A DNA stretch of 33,206 nucleotides, from positions 1 to 33,206 of the forward strand of contig JALSGP010000004.1 in the NCBI GenBank assembly GCA_026982705.1, written 5' to 3'. This DNA is from Alphaproteobacteria bacterium (GTDB taxonomy: Bacteria > Pseudomonadota > Alphaproteobacteria > Geminicoccales > Geminicoccaceae). Position numbers and translations under genes: made by a program. Position 1 is the first letter of the stretch; every line of letters starts with the position of its first letter. The notes under the pieces are model-generated. The model saw only the letters and a program-made list of their open reading frames with translations, ran no database searches and was not told the DNA's origin. Below are positions 23,124-33,062 of the stretch, piece by piece.

Positions 23124-23326
23124 GGCTCCTCGCCCCGGCCGGGCCGACGGCTCAGCAGCGCCATGGCCACGACCGCGAGCAACCAGACGGCGAAGAGATG
23201 GAGGGGCAGAAGGGCGGGTCCCAGATGGCGGGCGAGCTCGTCCACCACCGCCAGGGTCGGATAGAGGAAGGCGAGGGTCACCAGGAAGGCGACGGCCGCC
23301 GCCCTATGGCGCAGTCTCTCGTCCAT
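23120..23326 (-). CDS. small two-helix membrane protein, CbrX/DUF3311-like
   Basis: A 68 aa protein with two hydrophobic segments (about residues 10-26 and 38-58, AVAFLVTLAFLYPTLAV and LLPLHLFAVWLLAVVAMALL) and a charged tail. Small membrane proteins of this size and layout are typically encoded just before SSS symporters and symporter-kinases (CbrX upstream of cbrA is the model), where they couple translation or act as a small subunit. Here the stop overlaps the kinase start (ATGA). Start codons at 23335 and 23326 are possible; 23326 is better spaced from the GGGAG upstream. The gene begins inside the 3' end of the exonuclease fusion gene (23-nt overlap). The family name is inferred from position and shape. 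Confidence 0.75.
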   Translation of the reverse strand: MDERLRHRAAAVAFLVTLAFLYPTLAVVDELARHLGPALLPLHLFAVWLLAVVAMALLSRRPGRGEEP

Positions 23327-25418
23327 CGCCCGCATCTCCCGCGGCCGGTGTCACCGTGCGCCGGCGAATCCTAGCCATGCGCCGGCAGGCTTCCAAGGCC
23401 TCGCCCAGGGTGCGGATCCCGCGGGCGGCCAGGAGGTCGAGGAGCGCCACCAGGATCTCGGCGGTGGCGAGGGCATCGCCGGGGGCGGTGTGGCGCCCCT
23501 GGATGTCGATGCCGAGACGGGCGGCGAGGCCGTCGAGAGCGAGGTCCTCCGCCCGCTCGTCGAGGGCGGCGGCCAGCAGCAGGGTGTCCAGCACCGGCTG
23601 GTCGAAGCGGACGCCGGCCTCGGCCTCGTGGCGGCGCAGGAAGGCCATGTCGAAGGCGGCGTTGTGGGCCACCAGCACGCGGTCGCCGCAGAAGGCGTGG
23701 AAGCGCTGCAGCGCCACCGCCGGCGGTGGCTTGCCCCGCACCATCTCGTCGGTGATGCCGTGGAAGCGGGTGGAGGCCGGCGGGATCGGCCGGCCCGGAT
23801 CCACCAGCGTGTCGAACAGCTCGCCGCGCAGCACCCGCCGCCCCAGCACCCGCACCGCCGCGATCTGCACGATCTCGTCACGCTCGGGGTCGAGGCCGGT
23901 GGTCTCGAGGTCGAAGACCACACAGGCCAGCTCGCCGAGGGGGCGGTCGGCGGTCGGTGGTCGGGTCCGCGGGGCGATGTCGAAGTCGTAGAATTCGGGC
24001 CGCGGCGGCAGGGCGGTGCGGCCGCGGCGGGCGTGCAGGGCCCGCGGGGGCGGCAGGGTGAAGGCGAGGACCACGCCGCCGGTCGTCCCCGGCATCAGGA
24101 CGGGACGGGCGCCGTGGCGGGCGAAGAGCTCGTCCACTTCCACCCGCGGGCGGGCGAAGAGAGAGCCCTCGAGCCAGGCCCGCACCCAGGCGGCGGCCTG
24201 CCCTTCCGCCTCGTCCCAGCCGATCTCCAGCGCCACGCCCTCCTCGCCGGCCCGGGCGAAGACCTCCACCGCCGCACCCGGCCGCCGCCGGTCGATCTCG
24301 GTGCAGAGGGAGACCAGGAGTTCGGTGAGGACGAAGCTGTCGGCCGCGAGCCAGACGTCGGGGGCGCGGTCGCGGAGGGAGACGCCGACCCCGCGCTCGG
24401 CGAGACGGTCGCGCACCGCCTCCAGCACGTCGGCGAGGCGCACGTCCTGCAGCGGCCAGCGGGCCAGCACGTAGGTCCGTCCCGTATCGGCGAGGCGATG
24501 GAGGATGGCCTCGAGGGCCTCGGCGTCGCCGACGATGCCGCGGGCGAAGCCGTGCAGCCCGGGGTGGTCCGCGAGTTCCCCCTCCAGCACCTCGGCGGCG
24601 GCGCGCAGGGAGGCGAGGGGACCGCGCCAGGCCGTCTCCAGCCGGTCGAGGAAGTCGCGGGTGGAGCCCTCGGCGAGGGCGGCGCCGGCCTCGCGCAGGA
24701 GCAGCACGAAGCCCTGGGTCGTCCCGTCCTCCTCCACCACCAGGGCGAGGCGGCAACGGAACAGCCGCTCGCCGTCGCGGCCGGCGCAGAGGAAGTCCTC
24801 CCCCACCGTGCCTTCGCCGCGGGCGCGGCGCCGCTCGATCTCGCGGAGCTGGTGGAGGATCGGGCGGCGCATGAGCAGGGCGTAGAGGGAGTGGCCGAGG
24901 CCCAATTCCGGCGGTGCTCCCAGCAGGCGGACCGCGGCCTCGTTGTAGAGGACGATGCGACCGTCGAGGGTGCAGCCGAAGAGGCCGTCGGCGAGATCGC
25001 GGATGACGGCGGCGAGGCGCGAGCGCTCCCGGGCGAGCCCGCGGGTGGCCTCCTCGCGGGCCGCCGCCGCCCGCCGCTCCACCTCGTCCAGATGGTCCAC
25101 CAGGCGGTGGACGGCGGCGACCAGATCGGACAGGAGCGGGAATGCCGCCGGCGCGGGCACGCGGTCACGGCGCCGCCGGGCGGCGGGCAGGGTGGCGAGG
25201 ATCTCCGCCAGCCGGCGGGCCCGCCCCACCAGCTCGCGGTCGAGCCGGGCGCCGACGGCGAGGGTCCACAGCAGCCCCAGGAACCCCGCCCAGGCGAGGA
25301 GACGGGCGAGATCGGGATCGGCGGCGAGACGGCGGTGGGCCAGGACCCAGAGCGCCAGCGGCAGGGGGAGCGCGGCGGCGACGACGATGGCCCACAGCCG
25401 CCGGCGTGGTCCGCTCAC
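23304..25418 (-). CDS. membrane pseudo-histidine-kinase fused to a DEDDh 3'-5' exonuclease
   Basis: Unusual 704 aa fusion. Two N-terminal membrane helices (about 8-27 and 42-58), a coiled coil (108-138) and a PAS-like region (135-245, DLADGLFGCTLDGRIVLYNEAAVRLLG) lead to a DHp-like pair of helices (254-312). There the usual SHELRTPL reads ETAWRGPL (261-268), so the phospho-acceptor His is replaced by Thr. The ATPase-like part (325-460) lacks N and G1 motifs but ends GTTGGVVLAFTLP. The C-terminal exonuclease (496-665) is intact: Asp503 and Glu505 (FDLETTGLD), Asp590 (AHNAAFD), His643 and Asp648, as in DnaQ-type epsilon proteins. It is not the main replicative proofreader. The GTG start overlaps the receiver gene stop (GTGA). 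Confidence 0.88.
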   Translation of the reverse strand: MSGPRRRLWAIVVAAALPLPLALWVLAHRRLAADPDLARLLAWAGFLGLLWTLAVGARLDRELVGRARRLAEILATLPAARRRRDRVPAPAAFPLLSDLVAAVHRLVDHLDEVERRAAAAREEATRGLARERSRLAAVIRDLADGLFGCTLDGRIVLYNEAAVRLLGAPPELGLGHSLYALLMRRPILHQLREIERRRARGEGTVGEDFLCAGRDGERLFRCRLALVVEEDGTTQGFVLLLREAGAALAEGSTRDFLDRLETAWRGPLASLRAAAEVLEGELADHPGLHGFARGIVGDAEALEAILHRLADTGRTYVLARWPLQDVRLADVLEAVRDRLAERGVGVSLRDRAPDVWLAADSFVLTELLVSLCTEIDRRRPGAAVEVFARAGEEGVALEIGWDEAEGQAAAWVRAWLEGSLFARPRVEVDELFARHGARPVLMPGTTGGVVLAFTLPPPRALHARRGRTALPPRPEFYDFDIAPRTRPPTADRPLGELACVVFDLETTGLDPERDEIVQIAAVRVLGRRVLRGELFDTLVDPGRPIPPASTRFHGITDEMVRGKPPPAVALQRFHAFCGDRVLVAHNAAFDMAFLRRHEAEAGVRFDQPVLDTLLLAAALDERAEDLALDGLAARLGIDIQGRHTAPGDALATAEILVALLDLLAARGIRTLGEALEACRRMARIRRRTVTPAAGDAGDGRETAP

Positions 25419-25798
25419 CGCGTCCGCTCCCCGTCCAGCAGCGCGTTCACCCGCCGGATCAGTTCTCGGGTGGAGAAGGGTTTGGTGACATAGAGATCGG
25501 CCCCGAGGGCGAGGCCGTGCTCGCGCTCGCTCGCGCGTCCCCGGGCGGTCAGCAGGATCACGCGCACGTCGCGCCACTCCGGCCGCGCCCGCATGCGCCG
25601 CAGCAGTTCGAAGCCGTCGATGCCGGGCAGCATCACGTCGAGGATCACGAGATCCGGCGGTGGTCCCCCGAGGCGGTCGAGGGCGGCGGCGCCGTCGGTC
25701 ACCGATTCGACGACATGCCCGGCCTTCTTCATGAGGAACTCGAGGGAGAGGACGATGTTGGGCTCGTCGTCGACGATGAGGATGCGTCGGGCGGTCAT
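25415..25798 (-). CDS. stand-alone receiver domain protein
   Basis: Single-domain response regulator of 127 aa with no output domain. The acidic pocket is Asp10/Asp11 (LIVDDEPN), phospho-acceptor Asp54 (VILDVMLPGIDG), Thr in LLTARG and Lys107 (YVTKPFS), so it should be phosphorylatable. It heads the four-gene cassette with the exonuclease fusion (GTGA overlap), the small membrane protein and the symporter-kinase, which is its likely phosphodonor. As it lacks a DNA-binding domain, it probably acts by protein contact. The ATG at 25798 has GGGAGGGAAG just upstream. A nested inverted repeat lies in the gap before it. Confidence 0.93.
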   Translation of the reverse strand: MTARRILIVDDEPNIVLSLEFLMKKAGHVVESVTDGAAALDRLGGPPPDLVILDVMLPGIDGFELLRRMRARPEWRDVRVILLTARGRASEREHGLALGADLYVTKPFSTRELIRRVNALLDGERTR

Positions 25799-25823
25799 GC
25801 TTCCCTCCCGCCTATGACGGTCT

Positions 25824-25854
25824 CCGTGGGAGGCTCGGGAATCCCGTCCACGGG
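25824..25854. promoter_or_regulatory. nested inverted repeat before the receiver-exonuclease cassette
   Basis: CCGTGG (25824-25829) and CCACGG (25849-25854) flank an 11-base hyphenated palindrome, CGGGAATCCCG (25836-25846). It lies in the 83-nt gap between the Kef-type antiporter stop and the receiver start. It may terminate the ettA-antiporter message or be an operator for the cassette. Confidence 0.4.
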
Positions 25855-25881
25855 AGCAAGCGTTCCGGATGCCGCAGGCCC

Positions 25882-27618
25882 TCAGCGGGAGGCGGCGGGG
25901 CGGTCCAGCTTGGAGAGGGCCGGGCGGGCCCGCAGCATCTCGAACGCACGTTCGTGCAGCCGATCCACCAGCTCGACGGCGTCCACCTCCGCCACGCCCA
26001 TGTGGCGCAGGACGTAGCTGCCGAGGGTGAAGGCCAGTTCCAGGGCCTCGGGAATGGCCTCGCGGGCGCCCAGTGCCAGCAGCCGTTCGCGCTCGGCGAA
26101 GTCGCGGGCGCGGGCGACGATGGCGATGTCCGGATAGAAGTTGTGGACGGTGCTCACCACCCGTTCGGCCACGGCGGGATGGTCGAGGGTGACCAGGACC
26201 AGCCGCGCGCGGCCGGTGCCGGCGGCCTTGAGGATGCGCGGATCGGTGGCGTCGCCGAAGAGGATGGGGTGGCCCTCCCGCCGCATCTCCTCCACCCGTT
26301 TCGGGTCGTGGTCGATGGCGACGAAGGGGATGCGCAGGGCATCCAGCATGAGCCCCACGGTGCCGCCGATGCGGCCGAAGCCGCAGATCACCACATGGGC
26401 GTCGAGATCGGCGATGCGGGCCTCGGGGGTGGCCGCGGGCGGCCGCGACGGCTCCAGCCGCGCGGCGAGGCGGTCGGCGAGGCGCGCGAGGAGCGGCGTC
26501 GCCATCATCGACAGCGAGATCAGCAGCACCGCAGGCGTGTACGTCTCGGGCGCGAGGATGCCGAAGGCGAGGGCGGTGCCGAACAGGACGAAGGCGAATT
26601 CGCCGCCCTGGGCCAGCAGCAGGGCCATGCGCACGGCGTCGCCGCGCCGACTGCCGAACAGACGGGCGAGGAGGTGGAGGATCCCGGCCTTGACCAGCAC
26701 CAGCGCCAACAGGACCGGCAGCAGTCGGGGCAGGTCCCGCAGCAGGCGCTCCACGTCGAGGCTCATGCCGACGGCGATGAAGAAGAGTCCCAGGAGGATG
26801 CCCTTGAAGGGCGCGATCTCCGCCTCGAGCTGGTGATGGTAGCGGGTACGGGAGAGGAGCAGCCCCATCAGGAAGGCCCCGAGGCCCATGGAGAGACCGG
26901 CACGCTGGACGGCCCAGGCGGCCAGCAGGGCGGCGAGGAGCGCGAGGCCGGTGAAGGCCTCCATGTTGCGTTCCCGGGCCACCAGATCCAGGAGGCGCGG
27001 CAGCAGCAGGGTGCCGGCGAGGATGACCAGCCCCACGGCGAGACCGGCTTCCAGCAGGCGCAGGCCGAGGCCGAACTCGGCGCCCACCTCCAGCCGGCCG
27101 GCCAGCAGCGGCACCAGCGCCAGGAGGGGGACCACCGCCAGGTCCTGGAAGAGGAGGACGGCGACGCTGCCGCGTCCCCATTCGGTATAGAGATCGCCCC
27201 GCTCTTCCAGGAGCTGGATGCAGAGGGCGGTGGAGGAGAGGGCGAAGCCGGCGGCGAGGACGAAGGCGGCCGGAGGGGCGAGCCCGAGCAGCAGGCCCAT
27301 GGGAAAGAGCGCGAGGGTGGTGAGCGCGAGCTGCAGGCCGCCCAGGCCGAACACCAGACGCCGCATGGCCCAGAGGGTCTCGGGCCGCATCTCGAGGCCG
27401 ATGGCGTAGAGCAGGAAGACGACGCCGATCTCGGCCACCCGCCGCAGTTCCTCACCGCCGGCCAGGACGCCGAGGCCGTGGGGACCGATGGCCATGCCCA
27501 CCACCAGCAGCCCCAGCACCGAGCCGAAGCCGAGGCGGCGGAAGATCACGAGGCCGGCCACGCCGCCGGCGGCGAGGGCCACGGTCGCCGTCAGCAGGTC
27601 GGATTCGCCCACCGCCAT
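25882..27618 (-). CDS. Kef-type monovalent cation:proton antiporter with RCK domain
   Basis: CPA2-family potassium-efflux-like antiporter, 578 aa. Twelve or so membrane helices cover residues 5-385, with family signatures GLEMRPETLWAMRR, ALSSTALCIQLLEE, LLFQDLAVVPLLAL and LLAQGGEFAFVLFG. A cytoplasmic RCK-N domain then starts DAHVVICGFGRIGGTVGLML (a Rossmann nucleotide-binding GxGxxG) and continues with FVAIDHDPKRVEE, LFGDATDPRIL and VSTVHNFYPDIAIVARARD. This is the KefB/KefC arrangement, although glutathione gating and ion choice cannot be read from sequence. It follows ettA by 11 nt and likely shares its transcript. Confidence 0.92.
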   Translation of the reverse strand: MAVGESDLLTATVALAAGGVAGLVIFRRLGFGSVLGLLVVGMAIGPHGLGVLAGGEELRRVAEIGVVFLLYAIGLEMRPETLWAMRRLVFGLGGLQLALTTLALFPMGLLLGLAPPAAFVLAAGFALSSTALCIQLLEERGDLYTEWGRGSVAVLLFQDLAVVPLLALVPLLAGRLEVGAEFGLGLRLLEAGLAVGLVILAGTLLLPRLLDLVARERNMEAFTGLALLAALLAAWAVQRAGLSMGLGAFLMGLLLSRTRYHHQLEAEIAPFKGILLGLFFIAVGMSLDVERLLRDLPRLLPVLLALVLVKAGILHLLARLFGSRRGDAVRMALLLAQGGEFAFVLFGTALAFGILAPETYTPAVLLISLSMMATPLLARLADRLAARLEPSRPPAATPEARIADLDAHVVICGFGRIGGTVGLMLDALRIPFVAIDHDPKRVEEMRREGHPILFGDATDPRILKAAGTGRARLVLVTLDHPAVAERVVSTVHNFYPDIAIVARARDFAERERLLALGAREAIPEALELAFTLGSYVLRHMGVAEVDAVELVDRLHERAFEMLRARPALSKLDRPAASR

Positions 27619-27629
27619 CGCGTGCCGCC

Positions 27630-29309
<1,680 letters not shown>

Positions 29310-29338
29310 GGCGGGTCCGGAACGCGGTGGTGGGGACG

Positions 29339-29353
29339 TTAACCGTTTGTCAG
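29339..29353. promoter_or_regulatory. AT-rich TTAACC element in the ettA/cheA divergent region
   Basis: TTAACC at 29339-29344 is followed by TTGTCA (29347-29352; five -35 matches on plus) and, on the minus strand, CTGACA (29353-29348; five -35 matches toward ettA). No convincing -10 accompanies either. TTAACC resembles a CtrA half-site, which would fit control of chemotaxis genes in alphaproteobacteria. It is one of only two TTAACC I noticed in this GC-rich window. Confidence 0.35.
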
Positions 29354-29411
29354 GAAATGTGTGCGAGGGTGGGCGGTGCAAGGGAACCGGGAACCGTGGA
29401 GCGAGCTGCCG

Positions 29412-29600
29412 ATGCCGGCATCCCCTTCGAACCCGCCGGTCGACGACGACGCCCGGGAGGGCGCGGACGGATCCGGGCGGGCGCCTCCACCGGAGGACGA
29501 CATCCTCGCCCCCTTCCTCGGGGGCGAGGTGATCGGGCTGCCGCGCCGTCGGCGACAGGCTCGTACCCCAGCCGCGGGGGGGCGTCGATGGAGGAGCTGA
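29412..29600 (+). CDS. possible small protein overlapping the cheA start, 62 aa
   Basis: An open frame starting at an ATG (29412) encodes MPASPSNPPVDDD, a Gly/Ala/Pro-rich stretch, then EDDILAPFLGGEVIGLPRRRR and an Arg-rich end. It stops 13 nt inside cheA. The central stretch has G or C at essentially all third positions and hydrophobic residues in a natural pattern, which favours coding. The final part looks less constrained and there is no close ribosome site. It could be a small chemotaxis-operon protein, a decayed gene end, or chance. I do not recognise a family. Confidence 0.35.
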   Translation: MPASPSNPPVDDDAREGADGSGRAPPPEDDILAPFLGGEVIGLPRRRRQARTPAAGGRRWRS

Positions 29601-32245
29601 TCGCGGAATTCGTGGCGGAGACCCGCGAGGGGCTGGAGCGGGTCGAGGAAGGCCTGCTGGCGCTGGAACAGGGGGACGTGGCGCCGGAGACGGTGCACGA
29701 ACTGTTCCGGGTCCTGCACACCATCAAGGGCACCTGCGGCTTCCTCGGGCTGGAGCGTCTGCGGGAGGTGGCCCATGCCGGCGAGAACGTGCTGGCCGCC
29801 GCCCGTGACGGCGAGCTCGCCTGGAGCGAGGAGGCCATCGGCGTCGTCCTGGAGGCGGTGGACCGCATCCGCGAGATCGTCGACGTGCTGGAGCGGGAGG
29901 GCAGGGAGCCCGCGGGCGACGATCGCGCCCTCATCGCCCGCATCGAGGCGGTGCTGGCCGGAAGCGGGGCCGCCCCGGCGGCACCGGCCACGGGCGCCGG
30001 GAGCGGTGCGAACGGGGCGAGGGACGACGGGGCCGCGGAGGATGCCGGCATCGGGACGGGGGAGCGCGAATCCTCCGCCGGATCGGGGGAGACCGTGGCT
30101 CCGGCGGGTGCCGCCGACGGTGGATCCGGAGCGCCGGAGAGCGGCACGGCGCACACGGCCGCCCCGAAGGAGGCCGCCAAGGAGCGGGGATCGACGGCGG
30201 CCGGGGACGACGTCCCGGGGACGGCCGCGGGTGGCGGGGCCGATCCCCAGCGGGCGACGCTGCGGGTGCCGGTGGCGCTGCTGGACACCCTCATGAGCCA
30301 GGTGAGCGAGCTGGTGCTCACCCGCAACCAGCTGCTGCGCGCCTGTCAGGGCGGAGGCGAGCTGGACGGGACGCTGCAGCGTCTCGACCACGTGACCACC
30401 GAGCTGCGCGAGGCGGTCATGCGCGCGCGCATGCAGCCCATCTCCCAGGCCTGGACGGGGCTCTCGCGCATGGTGCGGGATCTCTCGCGCAGCCTCGGCA
30501 AGAAGGTGCGGCTGGTCACCGAGGGCGGCGAGACCGAGCTCGACCGTCAGATGCTGGAGGCGATCCGCGATCCCCTCACCCATCTGGTGCGCAATGCCGT
30601 CGACCACGGCATCGAACCGCCGGAAGAACGGCACGCCGCCGGCAAGCCGCCGACGGGGACCTTGCGCATCCACGCCCGTCAGCACAGCGGCGTCATCGTG
30701 GTGACGGTGGAGGACGATGGCCGCGGCATCGACGTGGAGCGGGTGCGGCAGAAGGCGGTGGAACGCGGACTGGTGGCGCCCCACGAGGCGGCGGCCATGC
30801 CGCGGGAGCGGGTGCTGGACCTGATCTTCCTGCCCGGTTTCTCCACCGCCCGGCAGGTGAGCGACGTCTCCGGCCGCGGTGTCGGGATGGACGTGGTGCG
30901 GAGCCGCCTCGAGAAGTTCGGCGGCAAGGTGGAGGTCCGCACCGAGCCGGGGCGCGGCACCACCTTCCTCCTCACCCTGCCTTTGACCCTCGCCATCATG
31001 CCGGCGCTGCTGGTGGAGACGGCGGGCCTGCCCTTCGCCGTGCCCCAGATCGCGGTGGAGGAGGTGGTGCGCATCGCCGATCTCGCCGAGGACGAGAAGG
31101 CCCCCCGCATCGACGGCACGCGGGTGCTGCGGCTGCGGGACGAGCCGCTGCCGCTGGTGTCGCTGGCCGCCGTGCTCGGCTTCGCCGAGGCCCAGGAGGA
31201 GGAGCGGCTGGCCCTGGTGCTGGGCGTCGACCGTCGGCGGGTGGCGGTGTCGGTGGCGCGCATCCGCGACACCGAGGAGATCGTGGTGGAGCCGGTCTCC
31301 AGTCTGCTGCGCGACTTCGGGGCCCTCGCCGGCACCACGGTGCTGGGCGACGGCTCGGTGGCCATGGTGCTGGAGCCCAAGGGCCTGGTCGCCCGGGCCT
31401 CGGTTCCCTCGCGGGAGGATCTCGACGGCGGACCCGAGGCCGCGACGGTGCGCGAACGGGTCACCCTGCTGCGCTTCGACGCCGGCGACGGCACCCGCTG
31501 GGCCATTCCGGTCTCCTTCGTCGGTCGCATCGCCCGTCTCGAAACGGTCGATGCGGGCGGCGACACCGCGTTGCTGGACGACGAGCCCCTGCCGCTGGTC
31601 CGGCTCGAGGGCTGCGAACCCGAGGGCGGCCTCGTCCTGGTGCTGGAGGCGGAGGGACGGCGCATGGGGCTGCGCATCGCCGCGGTGCGGGACGTGGCCG
31701 AGGCCGAACTCGATCTCCACCCGGCCACCAGCCGCCGGGACACCCTCGGCTGTACGGTGGTGGACGGCGAACTGGTCCACGTGGTGGACGTGGCCAGCCT
31801 CGCCGAGCGGGTCTTCGGGCCGTGGACGGCGCCCCGTCTCGACGTGGGCGACCGGCCGCGACGGGTGCTGGTGGTGGACGACAGCCGCTTCTTCCGCGAG
31901 CTGCTGGCGCCGATCCTCGAAGGGCACGGTTTCGAGGTGGAGACGGCGGCCGACGGTCGCGAGGCCTGGGCCCGCTTCGAGGCGGGCGAGCGGTTCGACC
32001 TCCTGGTCTCGGATCTGGAGATGCCGGAGATGGACGGCTTCACCCTGGCGCGGCGGCTCGCGGAGTCGCCGTGGGCCCACGTGCCGCGCATCGCCCTGAG
32101 CTCCAGGGCCGAGCCCGAGGACGTGGAGCGGGCGCTGGCGGCCGGTTTCCACGCCCATGTGTCCAAGCTGGACCGGCGCGCCCTGTTCGCCGCCCTGGCC
32201 CGGGCGGTGGGACGTGAACACGGCCTGCGGGAGGAGGCGGCATGA
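29588..32245 (+). CDS. cheA: hybrid chemotaxis histidine kinase CheA with C-terminal receiver
   Basis: Central kinase of a chemosensory array, 885 aa. HPt domain with phospho-acceptor His44 (VLHTIKGTCGFLG); a long Ala/Gly/Glu disordered linker (about 125-220); dimerisation/ATPase domain with ARMQPISQAW, HLVRNAVDHGIEPPEERHAAGKP, VEDDGRGID and VSGRGVGMDVV. Two CheW-like regions follow (ALLVETAGLPFAVPQ onwards and VTLLRFDAGDGTRWAIPVS onwards), then a receiver with DDSRFFRELLAPILEGHG and LLVSDLEMPEMDGF. The receiver position after a second CheW domain marks it as a hybrid CheA. No membrane segment or separate CheY-binding P2 domain is obvious. The ATG at 29588 opens at the HPt domain. The stop overlaps cheW (ATGA). 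Confidence 0.95.
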   Translation: MEELIAEFVAETREGLERVEEGLLALEQGDVAPETVHELFRVLHTIKGTCGFLGLERLREVAHAGENVLAAARDGELAWSEEAIGVVLEAVDRIREIVDVLEREGREPAGDDRALIARIEAVLAGSGAAPAAPATGAGSGANGARDDGAAEDAGIGTGERESSAGSGETVAPAGAADGGSGAPESGTAHTAAPKEAAKERGSTAAGDDVPGTAAGGGADPQRATLRVPVALLDTLMSQVSELVLTRNQLLRACQGGGELDGTLQRLDHVTTELREAVMRARMQPISQAWTGLSRMVRDLSRSLGKKVRLVTEGGETELDRQMLEAIRDPLTHLVRNAVDHGIEPPEERHAAGKPPTGTLRIHARQHSGVIVVTVEDDGRGIDVERVRQKAVERGLVAPHEAAAMPRERVLDLIFLPGFSTARQVSDVSGRGVGMDVVRSRLEKFGGKVEVRTEPGRGTTFLLTLPLTLAIMPALLVETAGLPFAVPQIAVEEVVRIADLAEDEKAPRIDGTRVLRLRDEPLPLVSLAAVLGFAEAQEEERLALVLGVDRRRVAVSVARIRDTEEIVVEPVSSLLRDFGALAGTTVLGDGSVAMVLEPKGLVARASVPSREDLDGGPEAATVRERVTLLRFDAGDGTRWAIPVSFVGRIARLETVDAGGDTALLDDEPLPLVRLEGCEPEGGLVLVLEAEGRRMGLRIAAVRDVAEAELDLHPATSRRDTLGCTVVDGELVHVVDVASLAERVFGPWTAPRLDVGDRPRRVLVVDDSRFFRELLAPILEGHGFEVETAADGREAWARFEAGERFDLLVSDLEMPEMDGFTLARRLAESPWAHVPRIALSSRAEPEDVERALAAGFHAHVSKLDRRALFAALARAVGREHGLREEAA

Positions 32246-32712
32246 CGGCGCTGCTGATCGTGGAAGTCGCGGGTGAACGGCTGGGCGTGAGCGTGGACGA
32301 GGTCCACCACGCCGTCTCCCGCACCTCGCTGCAACCCCTGCCGGGAGCCCATGGCGCCGTGGCGGGCTTCGTCTCGCTGCGCGGGCGCGTGGCCACGGCC
32401 GTGGACTTCGCCGTCTGTCTCGATCTCCGTCCCTCCGCGGCTGCCGAGCGCGGCGATCGGCCCGCCGTCGTCATCCAGCGCCGTGGCGAACTGTTCGCGC
32501 TGCTGGTGGACGGCATCGAGGATCTGTTCGAGCCCGAGCGTGATCCGCTGGACGGCGAGGCGGTGGAGGGATTCACGCCGCGCTGGCGGCATCTGGTCCG
32601 GGCGCTGCATCCCGACGGACGCGGCCTCGTCGCGGAACTCGACGTGGAGCGGGTGCTGGCGGCGGCGCGGCGACGGGCCCGGGAGAACGAAGCATGTCCC
32701 ACCACTGCCTGA
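32242..32712 (+). CDS. cheW: CheW-like chemotaxis adaptor
   Basis: Scaffold that links chemoreceptors to CheA. The 156 aa product has the two-lobed CheW beta-barrel pattern: LLIVEVAGERLGVSVDEVHHAV at the start, GAHGAVAGFVSLRGRVATAVDFAVCLDL with the conserved G-x-x-LRG-x-V segment, AVVIQRRGELFALLVDGIEDLF, and FTPRWRHLVRALHPDGRGLVAELDVERVL at the end. It is coupled to cheA by ATGA and overlaps cheY by 19 nt, so all three are co-translated. The FTPRW stretch before the last strand is longer than in E. coli CheW. Confidence 0.9.
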   Translation: MTALLIVEVAGERLGVSVDEVHHAVSRTSLQPLPGAHGAVAGFVSLRGRVATAVDFAVCLDLRPSAAAERGDRPAVVIQRRGELFALLVDGIEDLFEPERDPLDGEAVEGFTPRWRHLVRALHPDGRGLVAELDVERVLAAARRRARENEACPTTA

Positions 32713-33062
32713 TCGTGGACGATTCGCCCACGCTGCGTCGCATCCTGCGGCAGATGCTGGAGAGAATCGGTCTTCGGACGGCGGAAGCGGAGAACGGGGT
32801 CCGAGCGCTGGAATACTGCCGCGAACGCATGCCCGATGTCATCTTCCTCGACTGGAACATGCCGGAAATGGACGGTCTCTCCTTCCTGCGCGCGCTCAGA
32901 CGCGAGCCCGACGGTACCCGGCCGGTGGTGATCTTCTGCACCACCATGGACGACATCGCTCACATCGAGCAGGCCCTCGAGGCCGGGGCCGACGAGTACA
33001 TGATCAAGCCCTTCGATCAGGAACTGGTCCGGCTCAAGCTCCAGCAGACCGGGGTGCTGTGA
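32694..33062 (+). CDS. cheY: CheY-like single-domain response regulator
   Basis: Chemotaxis output regulator of 122 aa. It has an acidic pocket Asp9/Asp10 (LIVDDSPTLRR), phospho-acceptor Asp53 (VIFLDWNMPEMDG), a Thr in IFCTTMDD and Lys in YMIKPFDQE. Its start lies in the end of cheW and its stop overlaps the next gene (TGATG). Since the following CheB lacks a receiver, this protein may regulate either the motor or CheB in trans. Sequence is a clear CheY-type receiver with nothing after it. Confidence 0.92.
   Translation: MSHHCLIVDDSPTLRRILRQMLERIGLRTAEAENGVRALEYCRERMPDVIFLDWNMPEMDGLSFLRALRREPDGTRPVVIFCTTMDDIAHIEQALEAGADEYMIKPFDQELVRLKLQQTGVL

Noticed and set aside
20565-23264. A roughly 900-codon open frame on the plus strand opposite the symporter-kinase
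   Set aside because: It is exactly antisense to a gene with clear transporter and kinase motifs. Its product is His/Gly/Glu/Gln-rich with no domains, as expected from the complement of GC-biased codons.
29339-32221. A 960-codon minus-strand frame opposite cheA
   Set aside because: cheA shows all expected domains on the plus strand; the antisense product is compositionally biased without motifs.
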